Shown here piece after piece: positions 50,720-59,720 of a stretch of 64,000 nt of DNA (positions are counted from its first letter, which is position 1; each line of letters opens with the position of its first letter). The position numbers were made by a program, and so were the translations under genes. Origin of the DNA: a virus. The notes under the pieces were generated by a model, which was not told where the DNA came from, made no database searches, and was given only the letters and a program-made list of their open reading frames with translations. Location: positions 62,001 to 126,000 of the IMG/VR virus record IMGVR_UViG_3300045125_000140. One strand, written 5' to 3'.

Positions 50720-51256
50720 ATGCGTATCATGGGAATCGATGAAGGTAGTCGTAAGGCCGGCATAGCGGTCATAGATATCGATCCGTCGCAGCGGAAATTG
50801 GTCTATGCAACTCAGCTTCGGCTGGATAAGGCTCCGTACAGTAAGATGGAGGCGCCCGAGCGCATCTATCACCTGTACGACCAGATCAAGACGGCTATAC
50901 GCGCGTATGCTCCAGACCTCGTAAGTTTGGAGCACATTCGTGTAAATATGGGCGGAAAGAATATGGACGCGATGCTTGTCGTCGCCCGCGCTCAATCCGC
51001 CGCCTCCATCGCTGCCTATGAATGCAAGATCCGTTCGATCGAGATTATGGCTAATCAGGTCCGCAGCTGTTTAGGGGTAAAAGCCAAACGCAGGGATGAG
51101 GCGAAGGACGCCATGCGCGAAGTGGTCAATAAGATGTTTGCCGAGGACCTAGCGTCGCTCGGATTTATTGACGGCATCGTTAAATCGGCGGAAGACGTCT
51201 CGGACGCAATAGCGCTGGCATTAGCGGGAAACTATTATGGTACGAGAAAATCCTGA
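50720..51256 (+). CDS. RuvC-like Holliday junction resolvase
   Basis: 178 residues with the RuvC acidic tetrad pattern: Asp in MGIDEGSRKAGIAVID (strand 1), Glu in VSLEHIRV, and acidic residues in AEDVSDAIALALA near the C-terminus. RNase H-fold resolvase that cuts recombination intermediates symmetrically, needed to free DNA for packaging. Confidence 0.82.
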   Translation: MRIMGIDEGSRKAGIAVIDIDPSQRKLVYATQLRLDKAPYSKMEAPERIYHLYDQIKTAIRAYAPDLVSLEHIRVNMGGKNMDAMLVVARAQSAASIAAYECKIRSIEIMANQVRSCLGVKAKRRDEAKDAMREVVNKMFAEDLASLGFIDGIVKSAEDVSDAIALALAGNYYGTRKS

Positions 51257-51425
51257 AGATTCCTTGGTTAAATACGGAGATACCCACTGTCCAGCATGCG
51301 GGTCAGCCGACGTTAAAATTGAGGAAGTTCGATTTCCTCACAAGACGTTGGTGCAGCTGCTCGGAGAGTGTCTGACTTGCAAACATCTCTGGGTTGAAGA
51401 TCTTTTGGATGAAGCGCGGGAGTAA
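51237..51425 (+). CDS. Small zinc-ribbon protein, 62 aa
   Basis: CPACGS and, 27 residues on, CLTCKHLW form a four-Cys zinc ribbon. It overlaps RuvC by 20 bases. Such ribbons resemble TFIIS/Rpb9-like or DNA-binding knuckles; its target is unknown. Confidence 0.7.
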   Translation: MVRENPEDSLVKYGDTHCPACGSADVKIEEVRFPHKTLVQLLGECLTCKHLWVEDLLDEARE

Positions 51426-51441
51426 TATACATAACGGAGTT

Positions 51442-51786
51442 ATGATACCGTACTGGATATCTAAAACCGTATATAATAAACTTACTCGAATAAAGGTAAA
51501 GACAGGTCGGTGTCTGATTGATATATTTAACGTAGCAATCAGACACCGATTTGTGTATTCAAGCGTATATAAAGAGCCGACGTCCGAACCTCGGCCGCTA
51601 AGAAAAAAGCTGCGAGTTTCGAGAGCGACTGCTTTAGAGCTGTCTGAATTAGCCTGGGACGCTGGACTTAGTCGGTCCAGGTACCTAGCAGACACGATTA
51701 CTCTTTTTTTACGTTTTATTGATCAATCAGTCTTGTGCGATATTTTAGTTCGTGGTAAAGATATCAGGGATCGAATGTTGGAGTAG
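51442..51786 (+). CDS. Putative ribbon-helix-helix-like protein
   Basis: ATG 51442 behind CGGAG. The second half (KLRVSRATALELSELAWDAG, then LSRSRYLADTI) has the strand-helix-helix look of an Arc/MetJ-type DNA-binding domain. 114 residues. Transcription control of the nearby sigma gene is thinkable, not shown. Confidence 0.5.
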   Translation: MIPYWISKTVYNKLTRIKVKTGRCLIDIFNVAIRHRFVYSSVYKEPTSEPRPLRKKLRVSRATALELSELAWDAGLSRSRYLADTITLFLRFIDQSVLCDILVRGKDIRDRMLE

Positions 51787-51789
51787 TAT

Positions 51790-52224
51790 GTGAACAAAGA
51801 TAAATTGTCCGCTGACGTGGCTAAGAGGATGCGGGAAGTTGAGGATCAGCTCACGGCTGCGCCCGCGCATCTCGACGCCAGAGAACTGCTGCTCAAATTT
51901 ACTGACGTTCCGGTATCCGGTGTAGATGCTTGCCCGGATGCGCTCATCTCGCACGCTGTGCAATACTTAGGCACACACTGCAAGATTATCTTTCACATAA
52001 AGAACGTCTCCACGGCTCTGATGGAATCTCTAGCCGACGAGGGTAAAAAGATCTGCGTGGACGTGCTTAACAAGCTCGCAGCGCCTGTTACCGTCGACGC
52101 CGGCAGAAGTCCGGTGTTCAGAGGTCAGTGGGATTTTGTAGCCTGGGGCATTCCCATCCTGAGATCCTCTGAACTGGAGAAGCACATATTAAAGTGCTTC
52201 ATTAACAAATTAAAGGAGGTTTGA
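51790..52224 (+). CDS. Unknown protein before the sigma gene
   Basis: GTG start behind GGAG. MNKDKLSADVAKRMREVEDQ; 144 residues, mixed fold. It ends in the AAGGAGG that serves the sigma gene. No recognised family. Confidence 0.6.
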   Translation: MNKDKLSADVAKRMREVEDQLTAAPAHLDARELLLKFTDVPVSGVDACPDALISHAVQYLGTHCKIIFHIKNVSTALMESLADEGKKICVDVLNKLAAPVTVDAGRSPVFRGQWDFVAWGIPILRSSELEKHILKCFINKLKEV

Positions 52225-53073
52225 TTGTCCAATGAAATCAAAGATCTTTTTGATTCGGACGACATTGCCAGGCCGCCATTCAATCCGCTTGAAGAGCGCG
52301 CATATCTCGAAATAATCCATATAAATTGTCAGGGCGACAATCACATTGAGGATCATAATTGCTCCGCTCGAGACGAATTTATAAAACGGAATATGAAACT
52401 GGTGCTCGCCTGCGCCAGACGCTTTGTGTCCGAGAGTGACCCAAGGCTGCCGGATCTAGTGTCTGAGGGCGTGCTTGGGCTGATGCGCGGGATCGACAAG
52501 TTCAATATCGATAAGGTAGGTACAAACGGAAAACCCTACCGGTTTTCAACCTACGGAATGTGGTGGATTCAGTCTCTTATTAGAGAGGCTCTCGGTATCG
52601 GCGATAACCGAGTCATCCGACATAAGTCGTATCACGAGCAATTTAAGAAGGCTCGAGACGAGATATCCGCGGCTACCGGAATTAAGAACATAAATGACGA
52701 AGAAGTTTACATCTACCTAGAAGAGGTCAAAGGCTGGCCGCACGCCAAGATTGTAAAACTTCGGGCAGATACGGATAGAAGAATTGTTCCGGTAACCTCG
52801 ATCGAGGATCCTCCGGACGGAAGCATCGAGCCCATCGATCAGATGCTTTTGAAAGAACGCTCCGAGCTTTTAAACAAAGAACTTAGCAACATGTCGTTCG
52901 AGGACGTGTACCTGCTTATGCAGCATTATCACTCGGGCGATACGTACGACGACATCGCGGAGGCGTTTAATTTAAGCCGCGAAAGAATTCGTCAGCGCGA
53001 AAATGCAGCACTTCGACAGCTATGGTCGCGGCTGTCTTCGGTTATCGGTACTAACCCTGAGCAGCGGACGTAG
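52225..53073 (+). CDS. Sigma70-family RNA polymerase sigma factor, RpoD/RpoH-like
   Basis: 282 residues, TTG start with AAGGAGG. Region 2: NMKLVLACARRFVSES, LVSEGVLGLMRGIDKF, then the -10-reading YRFSTYGMWWIQSLIREAL. Region 3 is partly present. Region 4: YDDIAEAFNLSRERIRQREN with the classical -35 recognition helix. The most housekeeping-like of the three sigmas here. Last gene of the plus-strand block, overlapping the convergent minus-strand gene by 23 bases, so it may be made at the end of early expression to switch on later promoters. Confidence 0.9.
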   Translation: MSNEIKDLFDSDDIARPPFNPLEERAYLEIIHINCQGDNHIEDHNCSARDEFIKRNMKLVLACARRFVSESDPRLPDLVSEGVLGLMRGIDKFNIDKVGTNGKPYRFSTYGMWWIQSLIREALGIGDNRVIRHKSYHEQFKKARDEISAATGIKNINDEEVYIYLEEVKGWPHAKIVKLRADTDRRIVPVTSIEDPPDGSIEPIDQMLLKERSELLNKELSNMSFEDVYLLMQHYHSGDTYDDIAEAFNLSRERIRQRENAALRQLWSRLSSVIGTNPEQRT

Positions 53074-53620
53074 GACCGGAATCGGCAGCCGCGGCGTCGA
53101 GTTTCTTTTTATTACGAAGCGCGGAAACTGCGGCAGCAAGACCGAGTCCTGTGAGTCCGATCAGCGGCAGGTTCAGCGTAGATCTCTCACTTTGAGGATA
53201 GGCGCCTCGAGCGGCCGCGGCTTGCGCGAACGACTGCCCGGCCTTGCCTTCACCGAATGCCTCGAACAGGCCGGAAAGCTCCGCCTTGGTGTCCTCTGGA
53301 AGTTTGCCGAGGTGGCGGCGCATACCGGCTACCGACTTAAATATCTTCTGAAGTTCGGCCGGCGATTTTCCTTCGAGCCGCGCACGAAGAAGCAGATTCT
53401 GCATTAACTGATCTTCGTCGTGCTTACCGGTGAGCGATTTTACTCGCTCACCCAAACCGAAGATCTTTTCGCGAGCCGCGTCTGCCGTAGCCTCACCCAC
53501 GTCTTTAGCCGTATCGACGGTCGCTCTTACCGGGCTCATGAGAATTGACTTGAGCACAGACTCTTTAGCAGCCTGCTTTATCAACTCGTCCATGAAGCCG
53601 AAATAGATGCGATTCGCCAT
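53051..53620 (-). CDS. Unknown structural-block protein, 189 aa
   Basis: MANRIYFGFMDELIKQAAKE; helical N-terminus, Ala-rich middle and a C-terminal hydrophobic stretch (LIGLTGLGLAAAVSALRNKK). The ELIKQAAK element near the N-terminus recurs in other proteins of this block. Follows the tail tube gene. Confidence 0.6.
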   Translation of the reverse strand: MANRIYFGFMDELIKQAAKESVLKSILMSPVRATVDTAKDVGEATADAAREKIFGLGERVKSLTGKHDEDQLMQNLLLRARLEGKSPAELQKIFKSVAGMRRHLGKLPEDTKAELSGLFEAFGEGKAGQSFAQAAAARGAYPQSERSTLNLPLIGLTGLGLAAAVSALRNKKKLDAAAADSGPTSAAQG

Positions 53621-53634
53621 GATAACAGTATACC

Positions 53635-54348
53635 TCAGACGCCGGTTACGATGGACTGGAACGGGGACAGTCTGTCGAACGTTCCGGTAACTATTTCGGC
53701 CAAGAACACGGTAGACGTTTCTACCGAGAACGAGTGCGATTGGACATACGCATCTTCCATGTACATGGCCGCGTATCCGCGATTCTTGGAGTCACGGAAA
53801 TAAACCGCCATGCCGAACGGAACGTTAAATAGTTCCGACATCATGTTCATCCAGAAATCTCGGTTCTGGTTTTCTGCGGTAAGGCCGCCGGATCCCGGCT
53901 CGATGATACGGGTCTGGTCTTGGGAAAACAGCGCCTCGTACTTCGGCGAACGCGGGGTGTTGCCCTCGTTATCCTTAAGCTTGTTGCCCCACTTGCCGGC
54001 TGTTTCGATAGGAGCTAGGGCATAGAGAAGGCGCATGAGTGACGGGCCATAGAACAAGGTGCGCGTCATCTGGAAGTCGCCGCGGAGTCTGTTTGGGATG
54101 AAGTAGGCGCGCTTGGAGCCGACTTCATACAAACGGTTGACTTCGCGCGCCTGGTCAAATCGGAATGAGCCAACCAATCCGATCGGGAAGAGCGGATACT
54201 TCGCCGAACCCTGCTCATTTACACCTTCGGTAAAGGTTAGCTGGGAAGGACCGGCGAGGAGAATGGTGGACTCTGTCGAGATGTATTCACCATTCTCAAT
54301 CTCTTTCTGAACGTGCTCGGAGGTAAAATTAAAGTCGGTTCCAGCCAT
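53635..54348 (-). CDS. Tail tube protein
   Basis: 237 residues. Beta-rich with YISTESTILLAGPSQLTFTE and a closing FLAEIVTGTFDRLSPF, directly downstream of the sheath gene, the normal order for contractile tails. The assignment leans on position, size and fold type. It forms the inner tube through which DNA passes. Confidence 0.7.
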   Translation of the reverse strand: MAGTDFNFTSEHVQKEIENGEYISTESTILLAGPSQLTFTEGVNEQGSAKYPLFPIGLVGSFRFDQAREVNRLYEVGSKRAYFIPNRLRGDFQMTRTLFYGPSLMRLLYALAPIETAGKWGNKLKDNEGNTPRSPKYEALFSQDQTRIIEPGSGGLTAENQNRDFWMNMMSELFNVPFGMAVYFRDSKNRGYAAMYMEDAYVQSHSFSVETSTVFLAEIVTGTFDRLSPFQSIVTGV

Positions 54349-54355
54349 GATGACC

Positions 54356-57300
54356 TCAGATGTAGATTGTTATATCGGCATGAGCCGCGGTGTAGTATGG
54401 GCGTACCTGGTACGAAACCAGGAACGTGTCGGCGCGTACCGGATCTTCCGTAACGGATACGAGAACGATCTCGCGCATCTCCTTGTTGGAGATTACGTCC
54501 TTGATGACCGCGCCGGACAATACCGAGAAGAGGTCAAAGAACGAGCGGTCAAGGATCGTCGATCCGATTATGGGAGAAATCTGCTTACGGAGGCGGCGAG
54601 CGAGATTATCTACCTGAGTCGTTACCGACTCTTCGAGATAATTAAGCTGTGTCACGTCGGTTGTTACAGCGCGGATAGCCTCGACGTTCGAGTTGTCTCC
54701 GGCGAGCTGGACCAACACGAAGTTGCCGCCGTCGAGGATCTTATCCAGGTCGGTATCGGCTGAGCCGCCGCCTTGAACAAGGCGCTGGACGCCGGAGAAC
54801 GGGCGGCGCGTGAGCGTCGCCGACGCCGGGATGCTCGACCGCATTGCTGCCAAGATCGAGGCCGGGTACCAACCACCGACTTCGTAGTTTGCCACGGTCC
54901 CGCCGCCGTAAATGCCTACCGAGGTGTCGTTCGGATTCGTGACGTCCGAGAACGTAACGAGGCAGCGATCGGGGTAGACGTTGCGGAAGCGGCGATTCTT
55001 GATCGTTGCGGGATACGCAGCGATTGCATCGCGAACCTGCGTTGCCGAGAGCGGCTTCGACTTGATGGTGATCGACGAGAGAACAACACCGCCTGTCAGG
55101 GTTATCGGATCCGTCGAGCGGCGGAGGAGGGTTAACGTCGAATCACCTGAGGTGCTTACGCTAACTACCCGCATGTCCGACACCGAACCAGACACGAAGC
55201 CCTTATCAGCGACCTGGCCGAAGTACTCGAACGAGACGAGGTCGCCCGGAATTACGCCAAGAGCAGGGAGTCCTTTATCGGTGCTCCACGTGATCGTCGG
55301 AGTTGCCGACGCCGACGTGCAAACAAACTTGGCTGTATCCAGAGCCGCGGCTGCCCAGGTGTATCTGGTGATCTGCGACTCCTGACGATGCGACTGGAAG
55401 AGGATCCGTTCGCGCTTGTTTTCCGGCTGGCTTTCGAGCTCCACGTGAGCTCGGAAAAGGCCAAGATACGTCTCGTTTTGAGTGAGCGGGGCAACCGAGT
55501 AGACCTGGCTGGTCTTGATCAGGTTGATTGCGTTTGTCCAGCCGGAAGAGGTGTCCGCTGAAACCTGCGCGCAGTAAACCGGCACGGTCGTGTTTGACAC
55601 CGCAGCAGCGGCCGCAAATCCGAGCGGATTGTGCGGAACTGCCGGGCCGAGAATCGATTCGACCGTATCGGCGTTTACCTCGATGAGTTCTCCGGCGTGA
55701 TCATTTCTAACCGACGCAAAGGACACGAGTACGTCCGCCACCAGAGAGGACACTACCTTACGAACCTGGTAATTCACATCCTCAAGAGCGTCCGCGACTT
55801 CGATAGTCGTACGCAGGCCGTCGTACGCAGTACCGGTGCTCGTTATGATACCGGCCGTATCCTTGACGACCACGGACGTTTCGCCGACTACCTTGGTGAC
55901 GATGAGTTCGGCCGGCGTCGGCTTTGCGGTGACTACCGGGAGCGCAAAGCTCGCCGAGTACGTCAAACCAGCCTTCGTATCCGGAACAACCGTAAACAAC
56001 GTTGTCGAGCTAGCCGCCGTAATCTTGAACAAGAGTATGCCGGTTTGCGAGAAAACGAGATCGTTTACAGCCAGGGCAGTGCCCGGAGCCGAATCAAGAT
56101 TCATGGTCCAAACGCCGCTGGAGAGCGTGAACTGCGCCTTTGCAATCGATGCCGCAGCCGCAACCCCGTCAATTACGAGAGCGTTAGCTGGCATGCCGCT
56201 GGACGGAAGGTACGTGGGAACGTCGTTTCCGTAAATGTCCGTGACGACCAATGAGCTGCTCGTTCCGCTCGTAACCTTAAAGGCTACCTTGGCGCGAATC
56301 GACATGACGATTACTGTGCTTGTTCCAGCTACCGGCGCGGTCTCAAGGGTGAGCTCTGCGCCCGAGTTGTTGACCGAAACGATTGTCGAGAACAGGCGAT
56401 TAACGAACGCGGTACCGCTAAGGACTACGACCTTGTCGCCGGACTTAAACGCGCTGAATGGCGTTCCCGACGCGGCAGTCACGGTTTTGGCAGTGTTGTC
56501 TAATACAACGCCTGTCTCTCTTACCAAACGATCCGAGCAGATAACGAGGTCATCAGCCGCCGGAGACGAGAACGTTCCGGAGATGGTGCGGCTTCCCGCA
56601 TCACCGACGACGGTTGCGGCAATTACCGTATTGCGAACTGTTTCAATGCCGTCCTTATAAAGCTCGTACGCGCGTTGAGGCTTGCCGGCAGATCCAGCGA
56701 TATCCGAATCAGCGATAGTTGGCGAAACTGCTACGGCCGAGAATCCGGTGCCGGTTCCGGAAGTAAGGAGCATGAACGCCGGATATTTTACGCCCAGGTC
56801 GTTTGAAAGATAGACGAGATCGCCGACCTTAGCGGTAACCGAGCCGCTAAACGTGATCGTGCGCACGCCGGAAGAGTCTGCGGCGGTGAAGCTTAGCTTG
56901 TTGCCGATTATTTGACGACCATCCCAGCCTTGCACGGTGACGATATCGCCGGCTCTTACGCCTTCGGTAACAAATCCGTCGTAGACTGTCCCGGCGTCGC
57001 CCGTGTAAGTAAGCGTTCTATAAAGACCGGTCGCAGCCGATATAGAGACCTTCGAGTCATCGGGACCACGATCTATCCGGTCAACGGAGAGAGTTGTATC
57101 ATCGACAACGGAGGACACCGTAAAAGCTTGGCGGCCGTTTACGCTGATAATATCGTTTGCCGCAACTTGATCTGTGACAAAGTCCGCCGACGGATCAGTG
57201 AAGTATCCGGTAACGGCATTGTAGTTTCCGGTAGATCCGGTAACCGTATCAAAAATCGCCGTGGTCGTTGGCGACAAATCAAACGTCGGAGGCGTAACTC

Positions 57301-57604
57301 CGAGGTTGAAGGTCGCGTACGAGGTGACGTCGGCAACGCCGTAAGAGGTGCTGAGATAGACCTTGGGACGGATGGTGGAGTCAACTGCGGAGGTGTTGGG
57401 CTCAACAACCGCGCCGCTGATGAGGCCCGGGAACGCGTAATCCGCGTACTCCGCGTTAGTTTGGAAAGTGCCTGCGTAGGCTCTGTAAACTAACTGGCGG
57501 TTAAGTCCGACGAGAACGGCCGGGTTATTGGCCGTAGGGACGGTGGCCTGAGCGGCTCTAAAAACTTGGCGAATTATAAGATCAGGGCGAAGGCTGCTGG
57601 CCAT
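54356..57604 (-). CDS. Tail sheath protein, very long
   Basis: 1082 residues. The N-terminus (SLRPDLIIRQVFRAAQATVP) and C-terminus (LNYLEESVTTQVDNLARRLR, then IIGSTILDRSFFDLFSVLSG) match the conserved sheath ends that link neighbouring subunits. The middle is a long series of Thr/Ser/Val-rich beta domains that make it much longer than most sheaths (about 400-700 residues). Contracts during infection. The extra domains probably face outward. Confidence 0.85.
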   Translation of the reverse strand: MASSLRPDLIIRQVFRAAQATVPTANNPAVLVGLNRQLVYRAYAGTFQTNAEYADYAFPGLISGAVVEPNTSAVDSTIRPKVYLSTSYGVADVTSYATFNLGVTPPTFDLSPTTTAIFDTVTGSTGNYNAVTGYFTDPSADFVTDQVAANDIISVNGRQAFTVSSVVDDTTLSVDRIDRGPDDSKVSISAATGLYRTLTYTGDAGTVYDGFVTEGVRAGDIVTVQGWDGRQIIGNKLSFTAADSSGVRTITFSGSVTAKVGDLVYLSNDLGVKYPAFMLLTSGTGTGFSAVAVSPTIADSDIAGSAGKPQRAYELYKDGIETVRNTVIAATVVGDAGSRTISGTFSSPAADDLVICSDRLVRETGVVLDNTAKTVTAASGTPFSAFKSGDKVVVLSGTAFVNRLFSTIVSVNNSGAELTLETAPVAGTSTVIVMSIRAKVAFKVTSGTSSSLVVTDIYGNDVPTYLPSSGMPANALVIDGVAAAASIAKAQFTLSSGVWTMNLDSAPGTALAVNDLVFSQTGILLFKITAASSTTLFTVVPDTKAGLTYSASFALPVVTAKPTPAELIVTKVVGETSVVVKDTAGIITSTGTAYDGLRTTIEVADALEDVNYQVRKVVSSLVADVLVSFASVRNDHAGELIEVNADTVESILGPAVPHNPLGFAAAAAVSNTTVPVYCAQVSADTSSGWTNAINLIKTSQVYSVAPLTQNETYLGLFRAHVELESQPENKRERILFQSHRQESQITRYTWAAAALDTAKFVCTSASATPTITWSTDKGLPALGVIPGDLVSFEYFGQVADKGFVSGSVSDMRVVSVSTSGDSTLTLLRRSTDPITLTGGVVLSSITIKSKPLSATQVRDAIAAYPATIKNRRFRNVYPDRCLVTFSDVTNPNDTSVGIYGGGTVANYEVGGWYPASILAAMRSSIPASATLTRRPFSGVQRLVQGGGSADTDLDKILDGGNFVLVQLAGDNSNVEAIRAVTTDVTQLNYLEESVTTQVDNLARRLRKQISPIIGSTILDRSFFDLFSVLSGAVIKDVISNKEMREIVLVSVTEDPVRADTFLVSYQVRPYYTAAHADITIYI

Positions 57605-57617
57605 GGTCTACTCCTCG

Positions 57618-58298
57618 TCAGATTGCGATAGTTAGGGTCTCTATCGAGACCTTGACGTCATTCGCGATCGTCGGATTTATTATTTTGGTTACCCACGTAA
57701 CTGGTTGCGACACCTGCAGAATAACTTTGGTGTTATAGGACACCACTTCGCTATCCGTGGCTTCTGCTGAGGTCGGCTCTACTTGTGGCGCACTAATGTA
57801 CATAAGTGCGCTCTTTTCTCTGATGGTGTTCTGGAAGTAAAGAACTACTCCAGAAACAACCATCGCCAGGAGCTCACTCTCCAACTTCTTCGACGAGTGG
57901 CAGTTTATCTCCACTGAGCTGTCGAATACGTCGGATGAATGACGTGAGCCAGGCCATACCTCTCTAGTGCGCGCAAGACCGACCTGGGTAAATCGGCCGG
58001 AGCCACGCTCTACAGAAAGTCTTGGTCTGTTGTCTCCTCGGACCAGCTTTTCGCTGCCCGAATCGGACAGAACAATTAAGCTGTCCGGAGACAAGTTTCC
58101 GGCTGAGTCGTACTTCAACAAAAACTGATTGCGATCTCTGACCGTTCCGGGTTCCGCAAAATTATCAAACAGATTCTCTTCCTGCAGCGCTAGCCGCAGA
58201 ACCTCGAGAATTATGCGCCTCGGGTATAGAAGAAAATTGCCTACAAGCGGATTCTTCGTACCGAAGGGCACTACCCCTAATCGGTCAGTAACGCTCAT
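57618..58298 (-). CDS. Neck or tail-terminator-like protein
   Basis: 226 residues, just upstream of the sheath gene. MSVTDRLGVVPFGTKNPLVG; middle DVFDSSVEINCHSSKKLESE and LLAMVVSGVVLYFQNTIRE resemble phage tail-completion proteins. The assignment is mainly by position. Overlaps the next gene by one base pattern (ATGA). Confidence 0.5.
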   Translation of the reverse strand: MSVTDRLGVVPFGTKNPLVGNFLLYPRRIILEVLRLALQEENLFDNFAEPGTVRDRNQFLLKYDSAGNLSPDSLIVLSDSGSEKLVRGDNRPRLSVERGSGRFTQVGLARTREVWPGSRHSSDVFDSSVEINCHSSKKLESELLAMVVSGVVLYFQNTIREKSALMYISAPQVEPTSAEATDSEVVSYNTKVILQVSQPVTWVTKIINPTIANDVKVSIETLTIAI

Positions 58299-58525
58299 CA
58301 GTTCACGAAGAAGGAGTCGATCTCGTGCATTCTCTTGGCGAGGACCGCTTCAAACCCGTTTACAAAGTGCGAGTTATCAACGATCTCGTCCATAGACATG
58401 GACGCGAGCTTTTCAAGAACACCCATCTCTTCCCCACGTGCGTGGGAAAAAGAGGCGGTTTTCGAAATATTCGCGCCGGTGATATCGGCGAGGCGATCAA
58501 AGAAACGATCTTCTGGCTTATCCAT
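58298..58525 (-). CDS. Small unknown structural-block protein, 75 aa
   Basis: MDKPEDRFFDRLADITGANI; helical, charged, with the ISKTASF element related to the KxA motif of neighbours. GGAGAATCACG upstream. Confidence 0.6.
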   Translation of the reverse strand: MDKPEDRFFDRLADITGANISKTASFSHARGEEMGVLEKLASMSMDEIVDNSHFVNGFEAVLAKRMHEIDSFFVN

Positions 58526-58588
58526 TACGTGATTCTCCTCTGAATAGAGGGCTCTCTAATAGTTTGAGTATCTGGCTCACAAAATCAA

Positions 58589-58819
58589 TCAATTTCCCAC
58601 ATTATGTATGTAGCCGGCGTTGCGAGCTCCGCCGGTAATTTTTGAGCGAATTACCCCGAGAAGGGGACGGCCCTGCTTCTTGGCCGCGTTTATCCTGGCG
58701 CGCAAGTTAGGTAGGTACCTAGCCGCCGTCGGATTGTGCGCTTCTCGAACAGCTAAAGACACCGGAGATTTAGCCGCGATTTTAATCAGTTCGTTTATAA
58801 ATGCGGCTGTTATACCCAT
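58589..58819 (-). CDS. Small basic structural-block protein, 76 aa
   Basis: MGITAAFINELIKIAAKSPV; a basic middle (ARINAAKKQGRPLLGVIRSK). Carries the ELIKxAAK element. Shares ten bases with the next gene. Confidence 0.6.
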   Translation of the reverse strand: MGITAAFINELIKIAAKSPVSLAVREAHNPTAARYLPNLRARINAAKKQGRPLLGVIRSKITGGARNAGYIHNVGN

Positions 58820-59523
58820 ATCTCAAGCACCTTAACTTCTTCGCCGATGTTCTTGGTTATTATCTTTTCTTTCCGAACGCGCTTTCTGGAAAGAACGGGT
58901 TTTATAGTGGCTGGAATGTCCAACTCCAGCTCAATTTGATCCATATTAAGCATTCTCAAATTAACTTCCTGATAGAGGATGTGATGATCTTTTCTATATG
59001 GAGTTATTTGAGTTACGTTCCACGCGTACGTCGTGTTTACTTCACGAATGATGTCGTTAACACGAAGTGTCGGAAAGTTGGGTAAAAGAGCTGATGTCGA
59101 CTGTCCGAAGTTTGCGGCATCGGTAACCGCGGTGGCTAGGGTTGCCGGCCGTATATCCGCGAGTGTTAAAATGGGGCTGTAGTATCCGGAATCCGTAGTA
59201 GCCGTCACAAACCCAGTTCCTTGGCACTTATCGCAGTGGGAGGTTACCACCATTTGCGATATTTCGTCCCAGCACTTCGGGCATCGCTTGGTCACGTCGC
59301 CGTACGCATATTGATAGATAAGAACCGGGATAGCCCCGTTGTTTCGGAGCATTATGTGAACGTTGTGGATTATCTGCGCGCTATAAGCATCGAGCTCATC
59401 TTTTACATGATACGGTCCGTACTCGCGCTGATCCGTGCCGTCTTTTGCAATGAGTTTGTAGTACGGAAATGTCCAGCGGCTGGCAGGATGAACCTCAGTA
59501 TCGACAAAGAACTTATCGGACAT
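58810..59523 (-). CDS. Zinc-ribbon neck/virion protein
   Basis: 237 residues. CPKCWDEI and CDKCQGTGF form a four-Cys zinc module in the middle, with beta-rich flanks. Similar two-Cys-pair proteins occur among phage head-tail genes. Precedes the neck-like genes; the exact role is unknown. Confidence 0.6.
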   Translation of the reverse strand: MSDKFFVDTEVHPASRWTFPYYKLIAKDGTDQREYGPYHVKDELDAYSAQIIHNVHIMLRNNGAIPVLIYQYAYGDVTKRCPKCWDEISQMVVTSHCDKCQGTGFVTATTDSGYYSPILTLADIRPATLATAVTDAANFGQSTSALLPNFPTLRVNDIIREVNTTYAWNVTQITPYRKDHHILYQEVNLRMLNMDQIELELDIPATIKPVLSRKRVRKEKIITKNIGEEVKVLEIWV

Positions 59524-59542
59524 CGTGGCTGTTCCGATAAGC

Positions 59543-59698
59543 TCATAAGCCGAGTGCTCTATATAAGATCTGATAGATCTCTACTTGAGACGTCAGTCCG
59601 GCCTTACCATTGACGGTATCGCCGCCATATTGCCACGTAACTATGGCGCTATGGAACATTTGCTGCGAGACGTCGATATTATATAGAGCTGGAAGCAT
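59543..59698 (-). CDS. Small structural-block protein, 51 aa
   Basis: MLPALYNIDVSQQMFHSAIV, ending VEIYQILYRALGL. Fills the gap between two genes and has GGAG upstream of ATG 59698. The coding look of the frame is good; no family. Confidence 0.5.
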   Translation of the reverse strand: MLPALYNIDVSQQMFHSAIVTWQYGGDTVNGKAGLTSQVEIYQILYRALGL

Positions 59699-59720
59699 CT
59701 GTGTTATTGCTCCAGATACA

